A stretch of 64,000 bases of DNA from contig CAJBFN010000002.1 in the NCBI GenBank assembly GCA_903952435.1, positions 81,507-145,506 on the forward strand. Reading direction: 5' to 3'. This document shows positions 1 to 10,982 of the stretch, one piece after another; position 1 is the first letter of the stretch; each line of letters begins with the position of its first letter. The notes under the pieces were generated by a model. The model worked only from the letters and a program-made list of their open reading frames with translations. It did no database searches and was not told where the DNA came from. Position numbers and translations under genes: made by a program. Source of the stretch: an uncultured bacterium. Lineage in GTDB: Bacteria > Patescibacteriota > Saccharimonadia > Saccharimonadales > Saccharimonadaceae.

Positions 1-77
1 ATAATCAAACCGCCGAAGGCAATGTAAACATTCCAAAAGCATTGCAGTCATATCTTGGCGGCAGAACCGTTTTATAA
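1..77 (+). CDS. serS: C-terminal end of seryl-tRNA synthetase (partial, enters from the left)
   Basis: Frame 3 reads NQTAEGNVNIPKALQSYLGGRTVL*, resembling the SerRS C-terminus (..G.V.IP..L..Y.GG). Confidence 0.6.
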   Translation, partial: NQTAEGNVNIPKALQSYLGGRTVL

Positions 78-125
78 ATATTTGCTATAATATAACTAGC
101 CGACTAATTAATATAGGAGGATAGC

Positions 126-506
126 ATGATTAAAAATATCAACATTACCTGTATGTCATATGACATTGATGAGGCAACACGCCGGGAAGTTTTTAAAAAA
201 CTGGGCGGGTTGGATAAATATTTACCGCGCCATGCCGTAAAAAGCGCTAATATCGATGTAAGATTAATTGACGCGTCTAAAAAGCGCAACCACTCTGATG
301 AAAAATATGAGGCTGAAATAATTTTAAGGATTCCAGGCGAAATTATAAACGCCAAGGGTTTAAGTGGCACTATGTTACTGGCAATTGACGCTGCTGCTGC
401 TAAGGCTCAATCGCAAATTCGCGATTATAAACAAAAAAACGTGGCTCATATTGGTCGACGCGGAATTTTAAGTCGCTTTAAGCGCAGTTTTAAACGCGAA
501 TTATAA
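126..506 (+). CDS. raiA: Ribosome hibernation promoting factor / RaiA-like
   Basis: 126 aa, HPF/RaiA-like N-terminal domain; RBS aggagg upstream; TATAAT-like box near 86. Confidence 0.75.
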   Translation: MIKNINITCMSYDIDEATRREVFKKLGGLDKYLPRHAVKSANIDVRLIDASKKRNHSDEKYEAEIILRIPGEIINAKGLSGTMLLAIDAAAAKAQSQIRDYKQKNVAHIGRRGILSRFKRSFKREL

Positions 507-595
507 GCTGTTGGTATCTTGCGCTATCAGTGTTTTGGCTTTATAATAGTCAACAGTATTTTTGAACTTTATGATAGGAGTTAAGGGTTTTTATT

Positions 596-3211
596 ATGGC
601 AAGCAAACATAAGGTTCTGACCAAGATATTTGGCGATCCACAATTGAAATTATTAAAGGGCCTCCAAAAAAAGGTTGCGGCGATTAACGCGTTGTCTGAT
701 AAATATAAAAAGATGACCAAGCCGGAGTTAAAAAAACAAACTGAAGTGTTAAAGAAAAGATTACAGAAAAAAAGCGTAACACTTGACACTATCTTGCCAG
801 ATGCATTTGCATTAGTTCGTGAATCAAGTGAACGAGTATTAAAGATGCGTCATTTTGATGTCCAGTTGATTGGCGGTATGGCCTTGCACGAAGGTAATGT
901 CGCCGAGATGAAGACTGGTGAAGGTAAGACTTTAGTAGCTACGCTACCAGTTTATTTAAACGCATTGACCGGTGAAGGTGTGCATGTTGTTACAGTCAAT
1001 GATTATCTGGCGCAACGTGACGCTTGTTGGATGGGTGAAGTTTATAATTTTTTGGGTTTGCAAGTTGGTGTAATCATCAATGAAGCGTCTTTTGTTTATG
1101 ATCCTAGTTTTGATAACGAAGATCATAAAGATGAACGATTAAGGCACTTAAAGCCTGCGACCAGGAAAGAAGCCTATGCGGCTGATGTCACTTATGGTAC
1201 AAATAATGAATTTGGGTTTGATTATTTGCGCGATAACATGGTTAATGAAGTTGATTTATTGCGCCAACGCAAACTAAATTTTGCGATTGTTGACGAGGTT
1301 GACAGTATCTTGATTGATGAAGCTAGGACGCCGCTAATTATTAGTGCTCCAGCAGCTGAAAACCCTGATAGTTATTATCAGTTTGCTAAAATTGCCGCAA
1401 AATTAACACCTGATGATTATATTATGGACGAAAAGCATCGCACAGTTTCATTAAGTGATGAAGGGACTGAAAAAATTCAAAAAATGCTGGGTGTCAAAAA
1501 TCTTTACAGCCCTGATCATGTTCGCTCGGTTTATCATATGGATCAAGCTTTGCGTGCTCAGACGTTATTCCGACGCGACAAAGATTATGTTGTTACTAAA
1601 AATGGCGAAGTTGTGATTGTTGATGAATTTACCGGCCGTTTGATGAATGGTCGGCGCTATAATGAAGGGCTGCACCAAGCAATCGAAGCTAAAGAGGCTG
1701 TTCCAGTTTTGCAAGAGAGTATGACGCTGGCGACGATTTCTTTCCAAAACTATTTCCGTTTGTATAAAAAGTTGTCTGGTATGACAGGTACGGCATTCAC
1801 CGAGGCTGAAGAATTTCAACAAATTTATAGTTTGGACGTTATTCAAATTCCGGCTAATCGTCCAATTTGTCGCGATGACAAACAAGATTTAATTTTTAAA
1901 ACCGAAACAGCCAAATTAAAGGCAATTGTTAAGTCAATTTCCGAATATCAAAAGCAAGGTCGCCCAGTTTTAGTTGGTTCGGCTTCAATTGCTAAAAATG
2001 AGCTGATTGCTTCGTGGTTAGATAAGGAAAAAGTGCCTTACGAAATTTTGAATGCTAAAAATAATGAACGTGAGGCGGCAATTATTGAAAAAGCAGGCCA
2101 AAAAGGTTCAATTACATTGGCTACAAATATGGCTGGTCGCGGTACTGACATTAAACTTGGTGAAGGCGTAGTTGAACTGGGTGGATTGGTCGTTATTGGT
2201 TCAGAGCGACACGAATCACGCCGAATTGATAATCAATTGCGTGGTCGTGGTGGTCGTCAAGGCGATCCAGGTGAAACTCAATTTTACGTCTCGACCGAAG
2301 ATGATTTGATGCGAATTTTCCAGGGCGATAGGATTGCAAGTTTGATGGATCGGTTGGGAATTGATGAAGACATACCAATCCAAAATAAGGCAGTTTCAAA
2401 AACTCTGGAATCAGCTCAAAAACGAGTTGAAGGCTTCAACTTTGATACTCGCAAAAATGTCGTTCAATATGACAATGTTATTAATCGCCATCGTCGAGTT
2501 GTCTATACGATGCGTCGCAAGATTTTAGAGGGTAGTGATATCAAGCCAGAAGTTGAATTATTAATTCAATCAAAGCTTCGCGAGTTAACGGCGCTTCCTT
2601 CCAAAAATAACAAACATTTTGATGAGCAATTTAATCAAGTGTTCCCGATTGACGCTGGTAAATTAGAAGTTATCGGAAAAGAAAAGAATGATAAAAAACG
2701 ATTTGAATTGGCGTTAAAAGCAGCTGATCGGCTTTATGGCGAAAAAGAGAAAGAGCTTGGTGAGGAAATTATTCGCAAAGTTGAACGCGAAGTTTATTTG
2801 CAAGTTTTAGATACGCTTTGGATGCAACATCTTGAAAATATGCAACATTTGCGCGAGGGTATTCATTGGCGCAGTGTTGGTCAGCGCGATCCATTAGTTG
2901 AATATCGAAGCGAATCGCAAAAATTATTTGATAGTTTACAAGCAACCTTGCGCGACGAAGTTATACGCGCAGTGATGAGCGTTCATCGAAACGATGTTAT
3001 CGCCAAAGAAGATGAAGAATATGAAACCGAATTGACTAAATTAGCTGAAAACGCTGTAGAGAAAGGTGTTAATGAGGTAACTGGTGGCACAGCAAATCGA
3101 GATAAGGACTTTAAGGTTAAGAAAGAGCATGCAGATGTTAATAAAAAGAAGAATGACGCTCGCAAAAAGAAAAAACTTGAAAGAAAAAACCGTAAAAATA
3201 GGCGCAAATAA
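596..3211 (+). CDS. secA: Preprotein translocase ATPase SecA
   Basis: 871 aa, MKTGEGKTLVATLPVYLNAL, DEVDSILIDEARTPLIIS, AGRGTDIKLG, GRGGRQGDPGETQFYVS motifs. Confidence 0.98.
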   Translation: MASKHKVLTKIFGDPQLKLLKGLQKKVAAINALSDKYKKMTKPELKKQTEVLKKRLQKKSVTLDTILPDAFALVRESSERVLKMRHFDVQLIGGMALHEGNVAEMKTGEGKTLVATLPVYLNALTGEGVHVVTVNDYLAQRDACWMGEVYNFLGLQVGVIINEASFVYDPSFDNEDHKDERLRHLKPATRKEAYAADVTYGTNNEFGFDYLRDNMVNEVDLLRQRKLNFAIVDEVDSILIDEARTPLIISAPAAENPDSYYQFAKIAAKLTPDDYIMDEKHRTVSLSDEGTEKIQKMLGVKNLYSPDHVRSVYHMDQALRAQTLFRRDKDYVVTKNGEVVIVDEFTGRLMNGRRYNEGLHQAIEAKEAVPVLQESMTLATISFQNYFRLYKKLSGMTGTAFTEAEEFQQIYSLDVIQIPANRPICRDDKQDLIFKTETAKLKAIVKSISEYQKQGRPVLVGSASIAKNELIASWLDKEKVPYEILNAKNNEREAAIIEKAGQKGSITLATNMAGRGTDIKLGEGVVELGGLVVIGSERHESRRIDNQLRGRGGRQGDPGETQFYVSTEDDLMRIFQGDRIASLMDRLGIDEDIPIQNKAVSKTLESAQKRVEGFNFDTRKNVVQYDNVINRHRRVVYTMRRKILEGSDIKPEVELLIQSKLRELTALPSKNNKHFDEQFNQVFPIDAGKLEVIGKEKNDKKRFELALKAADRLYGEKEKELGEEIIRKVEREVYLQVLDTLWMQHLENMQHLREGIHWRSVGQRDPLVEYRSESQKLFDSLQATLRDEVIRAVMSVHRNDVIAKEDEEYETELTKLAENAVEKGVNEVTGGTANRDKDFKVKKEHADVNKKKNDARKKKKLERKNRKNRRK

Positions 3212-4497
3212 TGAAACATGCTGTATCAGAAATTAAACTAAAAAATGGTGCCCGCGGACTACTAATCGATGTGCCTGGCGCAACTACCGTCAGCATGCAA
3301 TTCCAATTTAGGGCCGGTAATCGATATGCCAAGTCTAAAGATATTGAACAGGTTGCTCATATTATGGAGCATATGGCTTTTGGCGCTAATGCTAGGTTTA
3401 AAGACGAGCAAGATTTTGAGTTTGAGTTTACTAAAAACGGTGCTTATCGAAATGCCTATACTAGTGATTTATCAATGTTCTATGAAGCCGATTGTGCTGA
3501 TTTTGAATGGGATAGGATTTTAGATTTACAACAGTTGGCAATTTGCCAGCCAAGATTTAATGAGGAAGAATTAGCGGCCGAAAAAGGCAATGTTAGGTCC
3601 GAATTAACAAATTATTTAAACGATCATCACCGAATATTATGGCCCAAGATTCAGCAATTAATAGGTGAGGATGTTTTAACTTATCGACAATCTTTATCTA
3701 CTATTAGTGATATAACCGTAGCTGATATTCGTGAACATCACAAGAGGACTCACACAACTGACAATATGAGGTTTGTGATTGCCGGTAAATTAAAGGGTCG
3801 TAAATCTCAAATTCGAAGAATCATGGAAAGTTTTCAATTGCCAAGGGGCGAGAGGTTTGAAGTTCCATATGATACATTAACCAAGTCTAATCCTAGTATT
3901 GTTCGTCGTAAAGATGCTACTAACCTGACATTTGGCTTGTTTTTGGCTATCCCAGAAGTTTTGCCGGATGAAGAAATAGATGCCATGCATTATTTGAACC
4001 ATATCTTGACTGGGACTATGCATTCGCGTATTTTCGGTGCTGCGCGCAAAAAAGGCTTGGCCTACAATGTGAGCGCTTATGCTGCTACTGGTTTTTATGA
4101 CAGTGGTTGGGATATATCTGGGCAGGTTAATCACGAAGCCGCTAATGAGTTATTTGATATTATTGCTCGTGAAATCAATCATGTCCTAAAGGGTAAAATT
4201 AGCGAAAAAGAGGTTGAGGCCGCGAAATCATTCGCGTTAGGACGCTATCAGATGGGCGCTCAAACTGTCTCGCAGATCAGTGGATTTTATACTGGTAGAT
4301 ATTTTGCCGATGGTTTTATAAAAAACTATGAAAAAGTGCCAGATATGATAAAAAATGTAACGACTGAACGAATGGTCGAGACGGCACGGAAGTTTATCAA
4401 AAGCGATACCTGGGTATTAGCTGCGGTTAGTAGTGGCGAACGACAAGAGATTGTAGATTTAAGTGATAAAATAGCAAAATTATTTAATCAAGAGTAA
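3211..4497 (+). CDS. M16 (insulinase/pitrilysin-like) peptidase
   Basis: HIMEHMAFGA variant of the HxxEH motif; M16 layout. Confidence 0.85.
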   Translation: MKHAVSEIKLKNGARGLLIDVPGATTVSMQFQFRAGNRYAKSKDIEQVAHIMEHMAFGANARFKDEQDFEFEFTKNGAYRNAYTSDLSMFYEADCADFEWDRILDLQQLAICQPRFNEEELAAEKGNVRSELTNYLNDHHRILWPKIQQLIGEDVLTYRQSLSTISDITVADIREHHKRTHTTDNMRFVIAGKLKGRKSQIRRIMESFQLPRGERFEVPYDTLTKSNPSIVRRKDATNLTFGLFLAIPEVLPDEEIDAMHYLNHILTGTMHSRIFGAARKKGLAYNVSAYAATGFYDSGWDISGQVNHEAANELFDIIAREINHVLKGKISEKEVEAAKSFALGRYQMGAQTVSQISGFYTGRYFADGFIKNYEKVPDMIKNVTTERMVETARKFIKSDTWVLAAVSSGERQEIVDLSDKIAKLFNQE

Positions 4498-4507
4498 GCG
4501 AGGTTAT

Positions 4508-5788
4508 ATGAAAATTGCAATCGCGGGTTATGGTCTAGAAGGTGAATCAAACTATAATTATTGGTCAATTGACGAAAGCAATGATGTAACGATAGTCGAC
4601 CAAAAAAAACCAGAAAGAGATCTGCCTGGCGACGCCAAAACTCTTATTGGTGAAAATGTTATGGAGAATTTGGCTGATTTTGATATTGTTGTGCGCACGG
4701 CAGGACTGGCGCCATATAAAATTAAAACTAATGGCAAAATTTGGTCGGCAACTAATGAATTTTTTGATAAGTGTCCAGCGCCGATAATTGGCGTGACTGG
4801 CAGTAAAGGTAAGGGCACAACAGCCAGCTTAATTGCAAGCATATTGGAGCGATCTGGACGAAATGTTTGGTTGCTGGGAAATATTGGCAAACCACCACTT
4901 GATGTTTTGGGTGATATTCAACAAAGTGACATTGTTGTTTATGAACTGTCTAGTTTTCAACTGTGGGATCTTGAAAAATCACCTCATATTGCGGTAGTTT
5001 TGTTTATCGAGCAAGAGCATCAAAATGTCCATACTAGTATGGAAGATTATGTTATGGCTAAAGCTAATGTGACTAAATATCAAAACGAAGGTGATATTTT
5101 AATTTATAATCAGTCAAATCAGTATGCTAAGTTTATCGCCGATGGTTCAAGGGCTCAACTAATAGGCTATACTGATCTATCTACTGCTCATGTTTCGGAT
5201 GGTAATTTTTACTATGGAGAACAAGTAATTTGTTCAGTTGATGTCTTAAAACTTATTGGGAAACATAATCAAGACAACGCCTGTGCAGCGATTGATGCTG
5301 CTTGGCATTTTACTCAAGATACCGGTGTTATATCTAGTGGTTTGTCGGCTTTCTCCGGTTTACCGCATCGACTAAGCTTTGTTAAAGATGTTGATGGCGT
5401 TAAATATTACGATGATAGTATTGCAACAACACCTAATGCGGCGATTGCGGCACTAAAATCATTCAAGGACCCAAAAGTTATTATTTTGGGAGGCTCATCT
5501 AAGGGCGGTGATTTTAGCGAGATGGCTGTTGAATTAAAAAACCAAGATGTAACGGCTATATTGATTGGCAGTGAGGCTGAAAATATTGCTAATTCTTGCA
5601 AGGCAGCCGGCTTTGATGGTTTTGAAATTATGGAAAATTCAACTATGAAACAAATTGTCGATAAAGCTAAAAGTATGTCAAAGTCGGGTGGCGTTGTTTT
5701 GCTTAGTCCAGCTTGTGCATCATTCGGAATGTTTAAAGATTATGCAGATCGAGGTGATCAGTTTCAAGCAGCTGTTATGGCGCTTTAA
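4508..5788 (+). CDS. murD: UDP-N-acetylmuramoylalanine--D-glutamate ligase
   Basis: GVTGSKGKGTTASLI P-loop, YELSSFQLW, KYYDDSIATTPNAAIAAL, LLSPACASFGMFKDYADRGDQF. Confidence 0.92.
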   Translation: MKIAIAGYGLEGESNYNYWSIDESNDVTIVDQKKPERDLPGDAKTLIGENVMENLADFDIVVRTAGLAPYKIKTNGKIWSATNEFFDKCPAPIIGVTGSKGKGTTASLIASILERSGRNVWLLGNIGKPPLDVLGDIQQSDIVVYELSSFQLWDLEKSPHIAVVLFIEQEHQNVHTSMEDYVMAKANVTKYQNEGDILIYNQSNQYAKFIADGSRAQLIGYTDLSTAHVSDGNFYYGEQVICSVDVLKLIGKHNQDNACAAIDAAWHFTQDTGVISSGLSAFSGLPHRLSFVKDVDGVKYYDDSIATTPNAAIAALKSFKDPKVIILGGSSKGGDFSEMAVELKNQDVTAILIGSEAENIANSCKAAGFDGFEIMENSTMKQIVDKAKSMSKSGGVVLLSPACASFGMFKDYADRGDQFQAAVMAL

Positions 5789-5797
5789 TTTAATATT

Positions 5798-6874
5798 ATG
5801 CAAACGTTATTAAAACAAATAAAAAAATTACTGGCGCAAATTGATGCGGCATATTTGCGACTTGGGATTAATGAAAAGCAAGTAATTGTAGGTGATTTAA
5901 CTGGGCAATTAGCTAGCTCTGAAATTTGGAATAATCCAAACGAGGCGCAGATTAAGAGTAAGCAATTATCGGCATTGTCGAATATGATCGATCCCTGGGT
6001 GACTTTACACGCTCAAGCGGCAGATATAACTGAATTGATTGAGATGGGTGACGATAGCTTAGAAAATGAATTTAAGGTCCAGGTTGATGCCTTAGAAAGT
6101 GATTTTGCAAAACTTAAAAAAGATTTGATGTTTAACGGCGAGTTTGATGATCACAATGCGATTATCAGATTAAGCGCTGGTGTTGGCGGGACGGATGCTC
6201 AGGATTGGACAGAAATGTTAGAGCGGATGTATTTACGCTGGGCAGAAAAGTCTGGCATGAAAACGACTATTGTCGAGCGATCGGTTGGCGAGGAAGCTGG
6301 CATAAAATCATCAGTTATTGAAATTGATGGGGCTTTTGCCTATGGGAAATTGCGCAGTGAAAATGGTGTTCATCGTTTGGTCCGTCTTAGTCCATTTAAT
6401 AGTGATAATTTGCGTCAAACTAGTTTTGCATTAGTCGAAATCTTGCCACAAATTGAAACACCCGAAGAAGTCGCGATTGACGAAAAAGATTTAAAAATTG
6501 ATGTTTATAGAGCTGGAGGAAAAGGCGGCCAGTCGGTGAATACAACTGATAGCGCAGTGCGAGTAACTCATATTCCAACTGGTATTGTTGTGGCGATTCA
6601 AAATGAACGGTCTCAGTTGCAAAATCGTGAAACAGCTATGAAGATTTTACGATCAAAATTAATCCAGCTGCAGCTTGAACAGCATGCTTCGAGTATATCC
6701 GATTTGCATGCTGGCGAATCAGCCAATTGGGGATCGCAAATCCGAAATTATGTTTTGCATCCATACACTATGGTTAAAGATACACGAACAAAATATGAGG
6801 ATCGAGATACGCAAGGTGTATTAAGTGGAAAAATTGACGGCTTTATTGAAGCTTATTTAGACCAACAAAATTAA
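5798..6874 (+). CDS. prfB: Peptide chain release factor 2
   Basis: SPF tripeptide (VRLSPFNS) and GGQ motif (AGGKGGQSVNTTDSAVR); single uninterrupted frame. Confidence 0.95.
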   Translation: MQTLLKQIKKLLAQIDAAYLRLGINEKQVIVGDLTGQLASSEIWNNPNEAQIKSKQLSALSNMIDPWVTLHAQAADITELIEMGDDSLENEFKVQVDALESDFAKLKKDLMFNGEFDDHNAIIRLSAGVGGTDAQDWTEMLERMYLRWAEKSGMKTTIVERSVGEEAGIKSSVIEIDGAFAYGKLRSENGVHRLVRLSPFNSDNLRQTSFALVEILPQIETPEEVAIDEKDLKIDVYRAGGKGGQSVNTTDSAVRVTHIPTGIVVAIQNERSQLQNRETAMKILRSKLIQLQLEQHASSISDLHAGESANWGSQIRNYVLHPYTMVKDTRTKYEDRDTQGVLSGKIDGFIEAYLDQQN

Positions 6875-6899
6875 AGCTTATGTTATAATTATTTAAGAT

Positions 6900-7583
6900 A
6901 TGATTTTGTTAGATAGGGTTACAAAAACTTATGGAAAAGGTACTGAAGCGGCGCTTGATCGTGTCAGTTTATTTATCGAACCGCGTGAATTTGTGATTTT
7001 AGTTGGCACTAGCGGTGCTGGTAAATCAACTTTATTTAAACTTTTAACTCGTGAAGAAAAACCAACTAGTGGCAAAATTGTGGTCGGTGGAATTGATTAT
7101 GATACCTTGAAAGATAAAAATATTCCAATGCTTAGGCGTAAAATTGGTGTCGTTTTTCAGGATTTTAAATTATTGCCGCAACGTACCGTTTTTGAAAATG
7201 TTGCGTTTGCGTTAGAGATTGCTGGTATGACTAGGCATGAAATTAAAAGCACCGTACCGAAAGTTATCGAGTTGGTCGGATTAACAGGTAAGGAAAAAAG
7301 TTTCCCTCATCAATTATCTGGTGGCGAAAGGCAGCGCGTGGCGATTGCTAGAGCGGTTGTGCGTCAGCCAAAAATATTGATTGCTGATGAGCCAACTGGA
7401 AATTTGGATCCGAAAAATAGTTGGGATATTATGCGTTTGTTGGAAAAAATTAATAAATATGGCACAACAATTTTGTTGACGACTCATAATGCCGAGATAG
7501 TCAATAAATTAAAGCGACGCGTTATTACACTTGATCATGGCAAAATATCTGGTGATCAAGCACAAGGGAGTTATAAACAATGA
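6900..7583 (+). CDS. ftsE: Cell division ATP-binding protein FtsE
   Basis: Walker A GTSGAGKSTL, LSGGERQRVAIARA signature; followed by ftsX. Confidence 0.95.
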   Translation: MILLDRVTKTYGKGTEAALDRVSLFIEPREFVILVGTSGAGKSTLFKLLTREEKPTSGKIVVGGIDYDTLKDKNIPMLRRKIGVVFQDFKLLPQRTVFENVAFALEIAGMTRHEIKSTVPKVIELVGLTGKEKSFPHQLSGGERQRVAIARAVVRQPKILIADEPTGNLDPKNSWDIMRLLEKINKYGTTILLTTHNAEIVNKLKRRVITLDHGKISGDQAQGSYKQ

Positions 7584-8536
7584 AAAAAGATATCCCAAAA
7601 CGCAATAATCGAAAACTTTTGACATTCCTTAGAATGTTTAAATATGGTTTTGATAGTTTTCTACGTAATTCTTGGTTATCGGTTGCAGCTACTGCTGTTA
7701 TGACAATTACGCTACTTATTATATTTACTACTTTTGTAGCTCAGAATGTCTTGAATGATACAGTTGCGGCTTTAAGAAATAAAGTTGATATGTCGATTTA
7801 TTTAAAGACCGATACGACCGATCAAGATGCAACTAATATAACTACTGAATTAAAAAAGTTATCATCGGTAAAATCTGTTAGCTATATAAGTGCTGAATCG
7901 GCTCGTAACCAAATTATTGAGGCAAATAAAGCGGATAATAATGTTTTGGATGCCATAAAAGAGGCGACTAATAAAAATCCTGCAACCTTAAGAATTGTGG
8001 TTAATGATATAAATAATACCGCGCAGTTGCAAAATTTTGTTGACGATAACGCGGTGTTAAAAGATCATTTGAACCCTGATTATAAGCCTTCATTCGCAGG
8101 TGAAAGACGCAATACAATTCAATCAATCGCTAGGGCGGTGGATTTTGCGCAAAAAGCTGGTATCGCGGCTGGGACAGTTTTCATGATAATATCAGCGCTA
8201 ATAATATTTAATACTATACGCATGGCGATATTTAATCGTCGCGAAGAAATTCAGATGATGAAATTAATTGGTGCAAACCAAGCGTTTATTAGAGGTCCGT
8301 TCTTGGTTGAGGCAAGTATTTATGGTGTAATAGCTGCAATAATTGCAGCTGGCGCTGGAACTTGGGCGCTATTTAGCTCGGCTAGTTTATTGACAAGTTA
8401 TCAGATTGCGGTTCAGCCGACGATCGACCTTATAATCAAGGGCGCACCCTTATTTGTTTTTGGGATGATTGTTATAGGTTCGCTGATTGGCATTATTTCT
8501 TCGCTATTTGCAACTTATAGGCATCTGAAGATATGA
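7580..8536 (+). CDS. ftsX: Cell division permease FtsX
   Basis: Overlaps ftsE by 4 nt, FtsX-type TM/extracellular organisation. Confidence 0.93.
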   Translation: MKKDIPKRNNRKLLTFLRMFKYGFDSFLRNSWLSVAATAVMTITLLIIFTTFVAQNVLNDTVAALRNKVDMSIYLKTDTTDQDATNITTELKKLSSVKSVSYISAESARNQIIEANKADNNVLDAIKEATNKNPATLRIVVNDINNTAQLQNFVDDNAVLKDHLNPDYKPSFAGERRNTIQSIARAVDFAQKAGIAAGTVFMIISALIIFNTIRMAIFNRREEIQMMKLIGANQAFIRGPFLVEASIYGVIAAIIAAGAGTWALFSSASLLTSYQIAVQPTIDLIIKGAPLFVFGMIVIGSLIGIISSLFATYRHLKI

Positions 8537-9693
8537 AAATTCATAAAAAGATTTTAATATTTATTTCAGCTGCGGTATTGATGATTTTCGCACCTTTACA
8601 GATAATCAACAAACCAGTTGCGGCTGATCAATATGATGATCAAATATTATCATTACAAAATGACATTTCTGCCTATCAAGCTGAGGCTGCAAGATTAGAT
8701 GCTGAAGCGATTACTCTTCAATCTGCACTTGAGCAATTGGCAAACCAAGAAGCTGTTCTTCAGACGCAGATAAATATTAGCCAGTCAAAATATGATCAGT
8801 TGGTCCAAAAAATTGCCGATACCGAAAAACAGATTAGTGACAATAAAGATGCGCTGGGTATGACAATAGCTAATATGTATGTCGAAGATAATATAACGCC
8901 AGTAGAGATGTTATTTAGTAGTAATAATATTAGCGATTATATGGACAAGCAGGAATACCGCAGTTCAGTTAGGGATCAGTTAACATCGACAATCTCAAAG
9001 ATTAAAGATCTGAAGGTACAACTAGATCAACAAAAATTAGATATCGAAAAAGTCTTAGCTGAACAAAGATCTCAGCGCGATCAATTAACTGCTAGAAAAA
9101 ATCAACAAGCTTGGCTACTTGAGCAAACTAAGGGTCAAGAATCTGCTTATCAGGATTTGATAAAGGGCAGTGAGTCTAAGATAGCTGAAGCGAGAGCTAT
9201 TCAGGCAGCTATTCGTGCTGCTGTCAGCAGGACAGGTGGCGGGTCGGTCATAAATGGTGGTTTATTAGCTGATTATGGCTGGAATGATTTTAACTGTCCG
9301 ATGCAAGGCTATCTTTCTACTGGTGGCGCGGATGGTCGCGGTGGTGATGGGTTTGGTTATGGGTGTCGTCAATGTAGTAGCTATGTTGCTTGGAAAATTG
9401 CAAAGGCAACTAATTTTTATCCGCAATGGGGCGATGGAAGAAGTTTTACCTCTAACGCACAGGCTAAATTTGGAGTTGGTGATGGGCAACCGCATGCCGG
9501 GTCAATAGCCGTAATGGATGGTGGGCCATTTGGTCATGTTGCATGGGTCGAAACGGATCCTTATATGAAAGATGGTCGTATGGTTATTCAAGTTAGCCAA
9601 TATAATGTTGATTATGGTGCTGGTTACGGCATGTATAGTTTAGTAGAGTGGTCAGTAAATGCTTTTGATCACTATGTGCAAATTGTTAAATAA
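8533..9693 (+). CDS. Coiled-coil CHAP-domain peptidoglycan hydrolase (PcsB-like)
   Basis: Signal sequence, long coiled coil, C-terminal CHAP (YGCRQCSSYVAWK...HAGSIAVMDGGPFGHVAWVE); in operon with ftsEX. Confidence 0.88.
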   Translation: MKIHKKILIFISAAVLMIFAPLQIINKPVAADQYDDQILSLQNDISAYQAEAARLDAEAITLQSALEQLANQEAVLQTQINISQSKYDQLVQKIADTEKQISDNKDALGMTIANMYVEDNITPVEMLFSSNNISDYMDKQEYRSSVRDQLTSTISKIKDLKVQLDQQKLDIEKVLAEQRSQRDQLTARKNQQAWLLEQTKGQESAYQDLIKGSESKIAEARAIQAAIRAAVSRTGGGSVINGGLLADYGWNDFNCPMQGYLSTGGADGRGGDGFGYGCRQCSSYVAWKIAKATNFYPQWGDGRSFTSNAQAKFGVGDGQPHAGSIAVMDGGPFGHVAWVETDPYMKDGRMVIQVSQYNVDYGAGYGMYSLVEWSVNAFDHYVQIVK

Positions 9694-9710
9694 AATGATA
9701 ATGAGGTTAT

Positions 9711-10940
9711 ATGCAACATATTAAAATGAAAAGTGCCGATTCTGAAAATAATTGTCAAAAATCAAAAAAACCAATATCGCCAGTTTTATTATTTATAATA
9801 ATCGCTTTTTCAGTTGGGCTTGGTTTTGTAGTTGGAAATTATAAATATCAAATTACGGCAGCGATTGGCCCGGTATTTGGCTATAAGGCGCATGCGGGTA
9901 GTTTAGATGTAAGTTCGTTGCAGGAAACTTATAATGCTCTTGCTGGCAATTTTGATGGCACATTGGACATAAAGTCTTTAATCGAAGGTGCTAGTCGCGG
10001 GATGGTTGCAGCTGCAGGCGATGACTACACGATATATATGAGTTCTAAAGAGGTGATTGATTTTAACAACAGTCTGACTGGTAATATTGGTGGCGGCATT
10101 GGCGCTGAGATTGGTATAAAAAACAATAAAGTTGTTATTATACGAGCATTAAAAAATAATCCAGCCGAAAAAGCCGGCCTTAACGCTGATGATATTGTTT
10201 TAGGCATTAATGATCAATCAACTGATGGTTGGACGGTTGATAAGGCCGTTAGTAACATTCGTGGCGACGCCGGCACAACGGTTAAATTATCTATTCAGCG
10301 TGGTAGTGAGATAAAAGAATTTACGATAACTCGTGCAATAATAGATAACCCCAGCGTCGATAGTAGTGTTGTTGATGGGGTTGGGATTTTGACGATTAGC
10401 CGTTTTGACGAAAAAACTGGTAGCTTGGCGCGACTTGCAGCCCAGGGATTTATAAAGCAAAATATCAAAGCTGTAATATTAGATCTTCGCGGTGATGGAG
10501 GCGGTTATGTTGACGCAGCCAGAGACGTCGCTGGCTTGTGGCTAGATAATAAGACGGTTATGACCCAAAAATCAGGGGGTGTAGTCCAGGATGTAATCAC
10601 AACTGGCAATAACGCTATTTTGAATGGTATACCGACGGCAGTTTTGGTAAATGGTGGCAGCGCTAGCGCTAGTGAAATTGTGGCCGGTGCATTGCGCGAT
10701 AATAATGCCGCAAAATTAGTTGGTGAAAAAACCTTTGGCAAGGGAAGCATGCAACAATTGGCATCACTTAGTAGTGGAGCAGAGTTAAAGGTTACGATTG
10801 CTAAATGGTATACGCCTAATGATACTAATGTAGATAAAAATGGTTTTGAGCCTGACATTACCGTAACCTTGACCCAGGCTGATATTGATAGGGGCTTTGA
10901 TACTCAATTGGACGCTGCTAAAAAATCACTTGGTTTTTAA
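9711..10940 (+). CDS. S41 family C-terminal processing peptidase (PDZ)
   Basis: PDZ region, LDLRGDGGGYVDAA, VNGGSASASEIVAGALRD, GEKTFGKGSMQ. Confidence 0.93.
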   Translation: MQHIKMKSADSENNCQKSKKPISPVLLFIIIAFSVGLGFVVGNYKYQITAAIGPVFGYKAHAGSLDVSSLQETYNALAGNFDGTLDIKSLIEGASRGMVAAAGDDYTIYMSSKEVIDFNNSLTGNIGGGIGAEIGIKNNKVVIIRALKNNPAEKAGLNADDIVLGINDQSTDGWTVDKAVSNIRGDAGTTVKLSIQRGSEIKEFTITRAIIDNPSVDSSVVDGVGILTISRFDEKTGSLARLAAQGFIKQNIKAVILDLRGDGGGYVDAARDVAGLWLDNKTVMTQKSGGVVQDVITTGNNAILNGIPTAVLVNGGSASASEIVAGALRDNNAAKLVGEKTFGKGSMQQLASLSSGAELKVTIAKWYTPNDTNVDKNGFEPDITVTLTQADIDRGFDTQLDAAKKSLGF

Positions 10941-10982
10941 TTGCTTGTGTTTTTACGGTCATATGTAGTAGTATAGAGTTAG

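Noticed and set aside
1565-1885. Antisense ORFs in the track (e.g. 1565-1885, 9265-9495, 29005-29502, 36196-36474)
   Set aside because: Lie opposite strongly conserved genes, lack RBS and family signals; expected by-products of codon bias.
5798-6874. Possible programmed frameshift in prfB
   Set aside because: The gene is one uninterrupted frame; no in-frame stop near the start.
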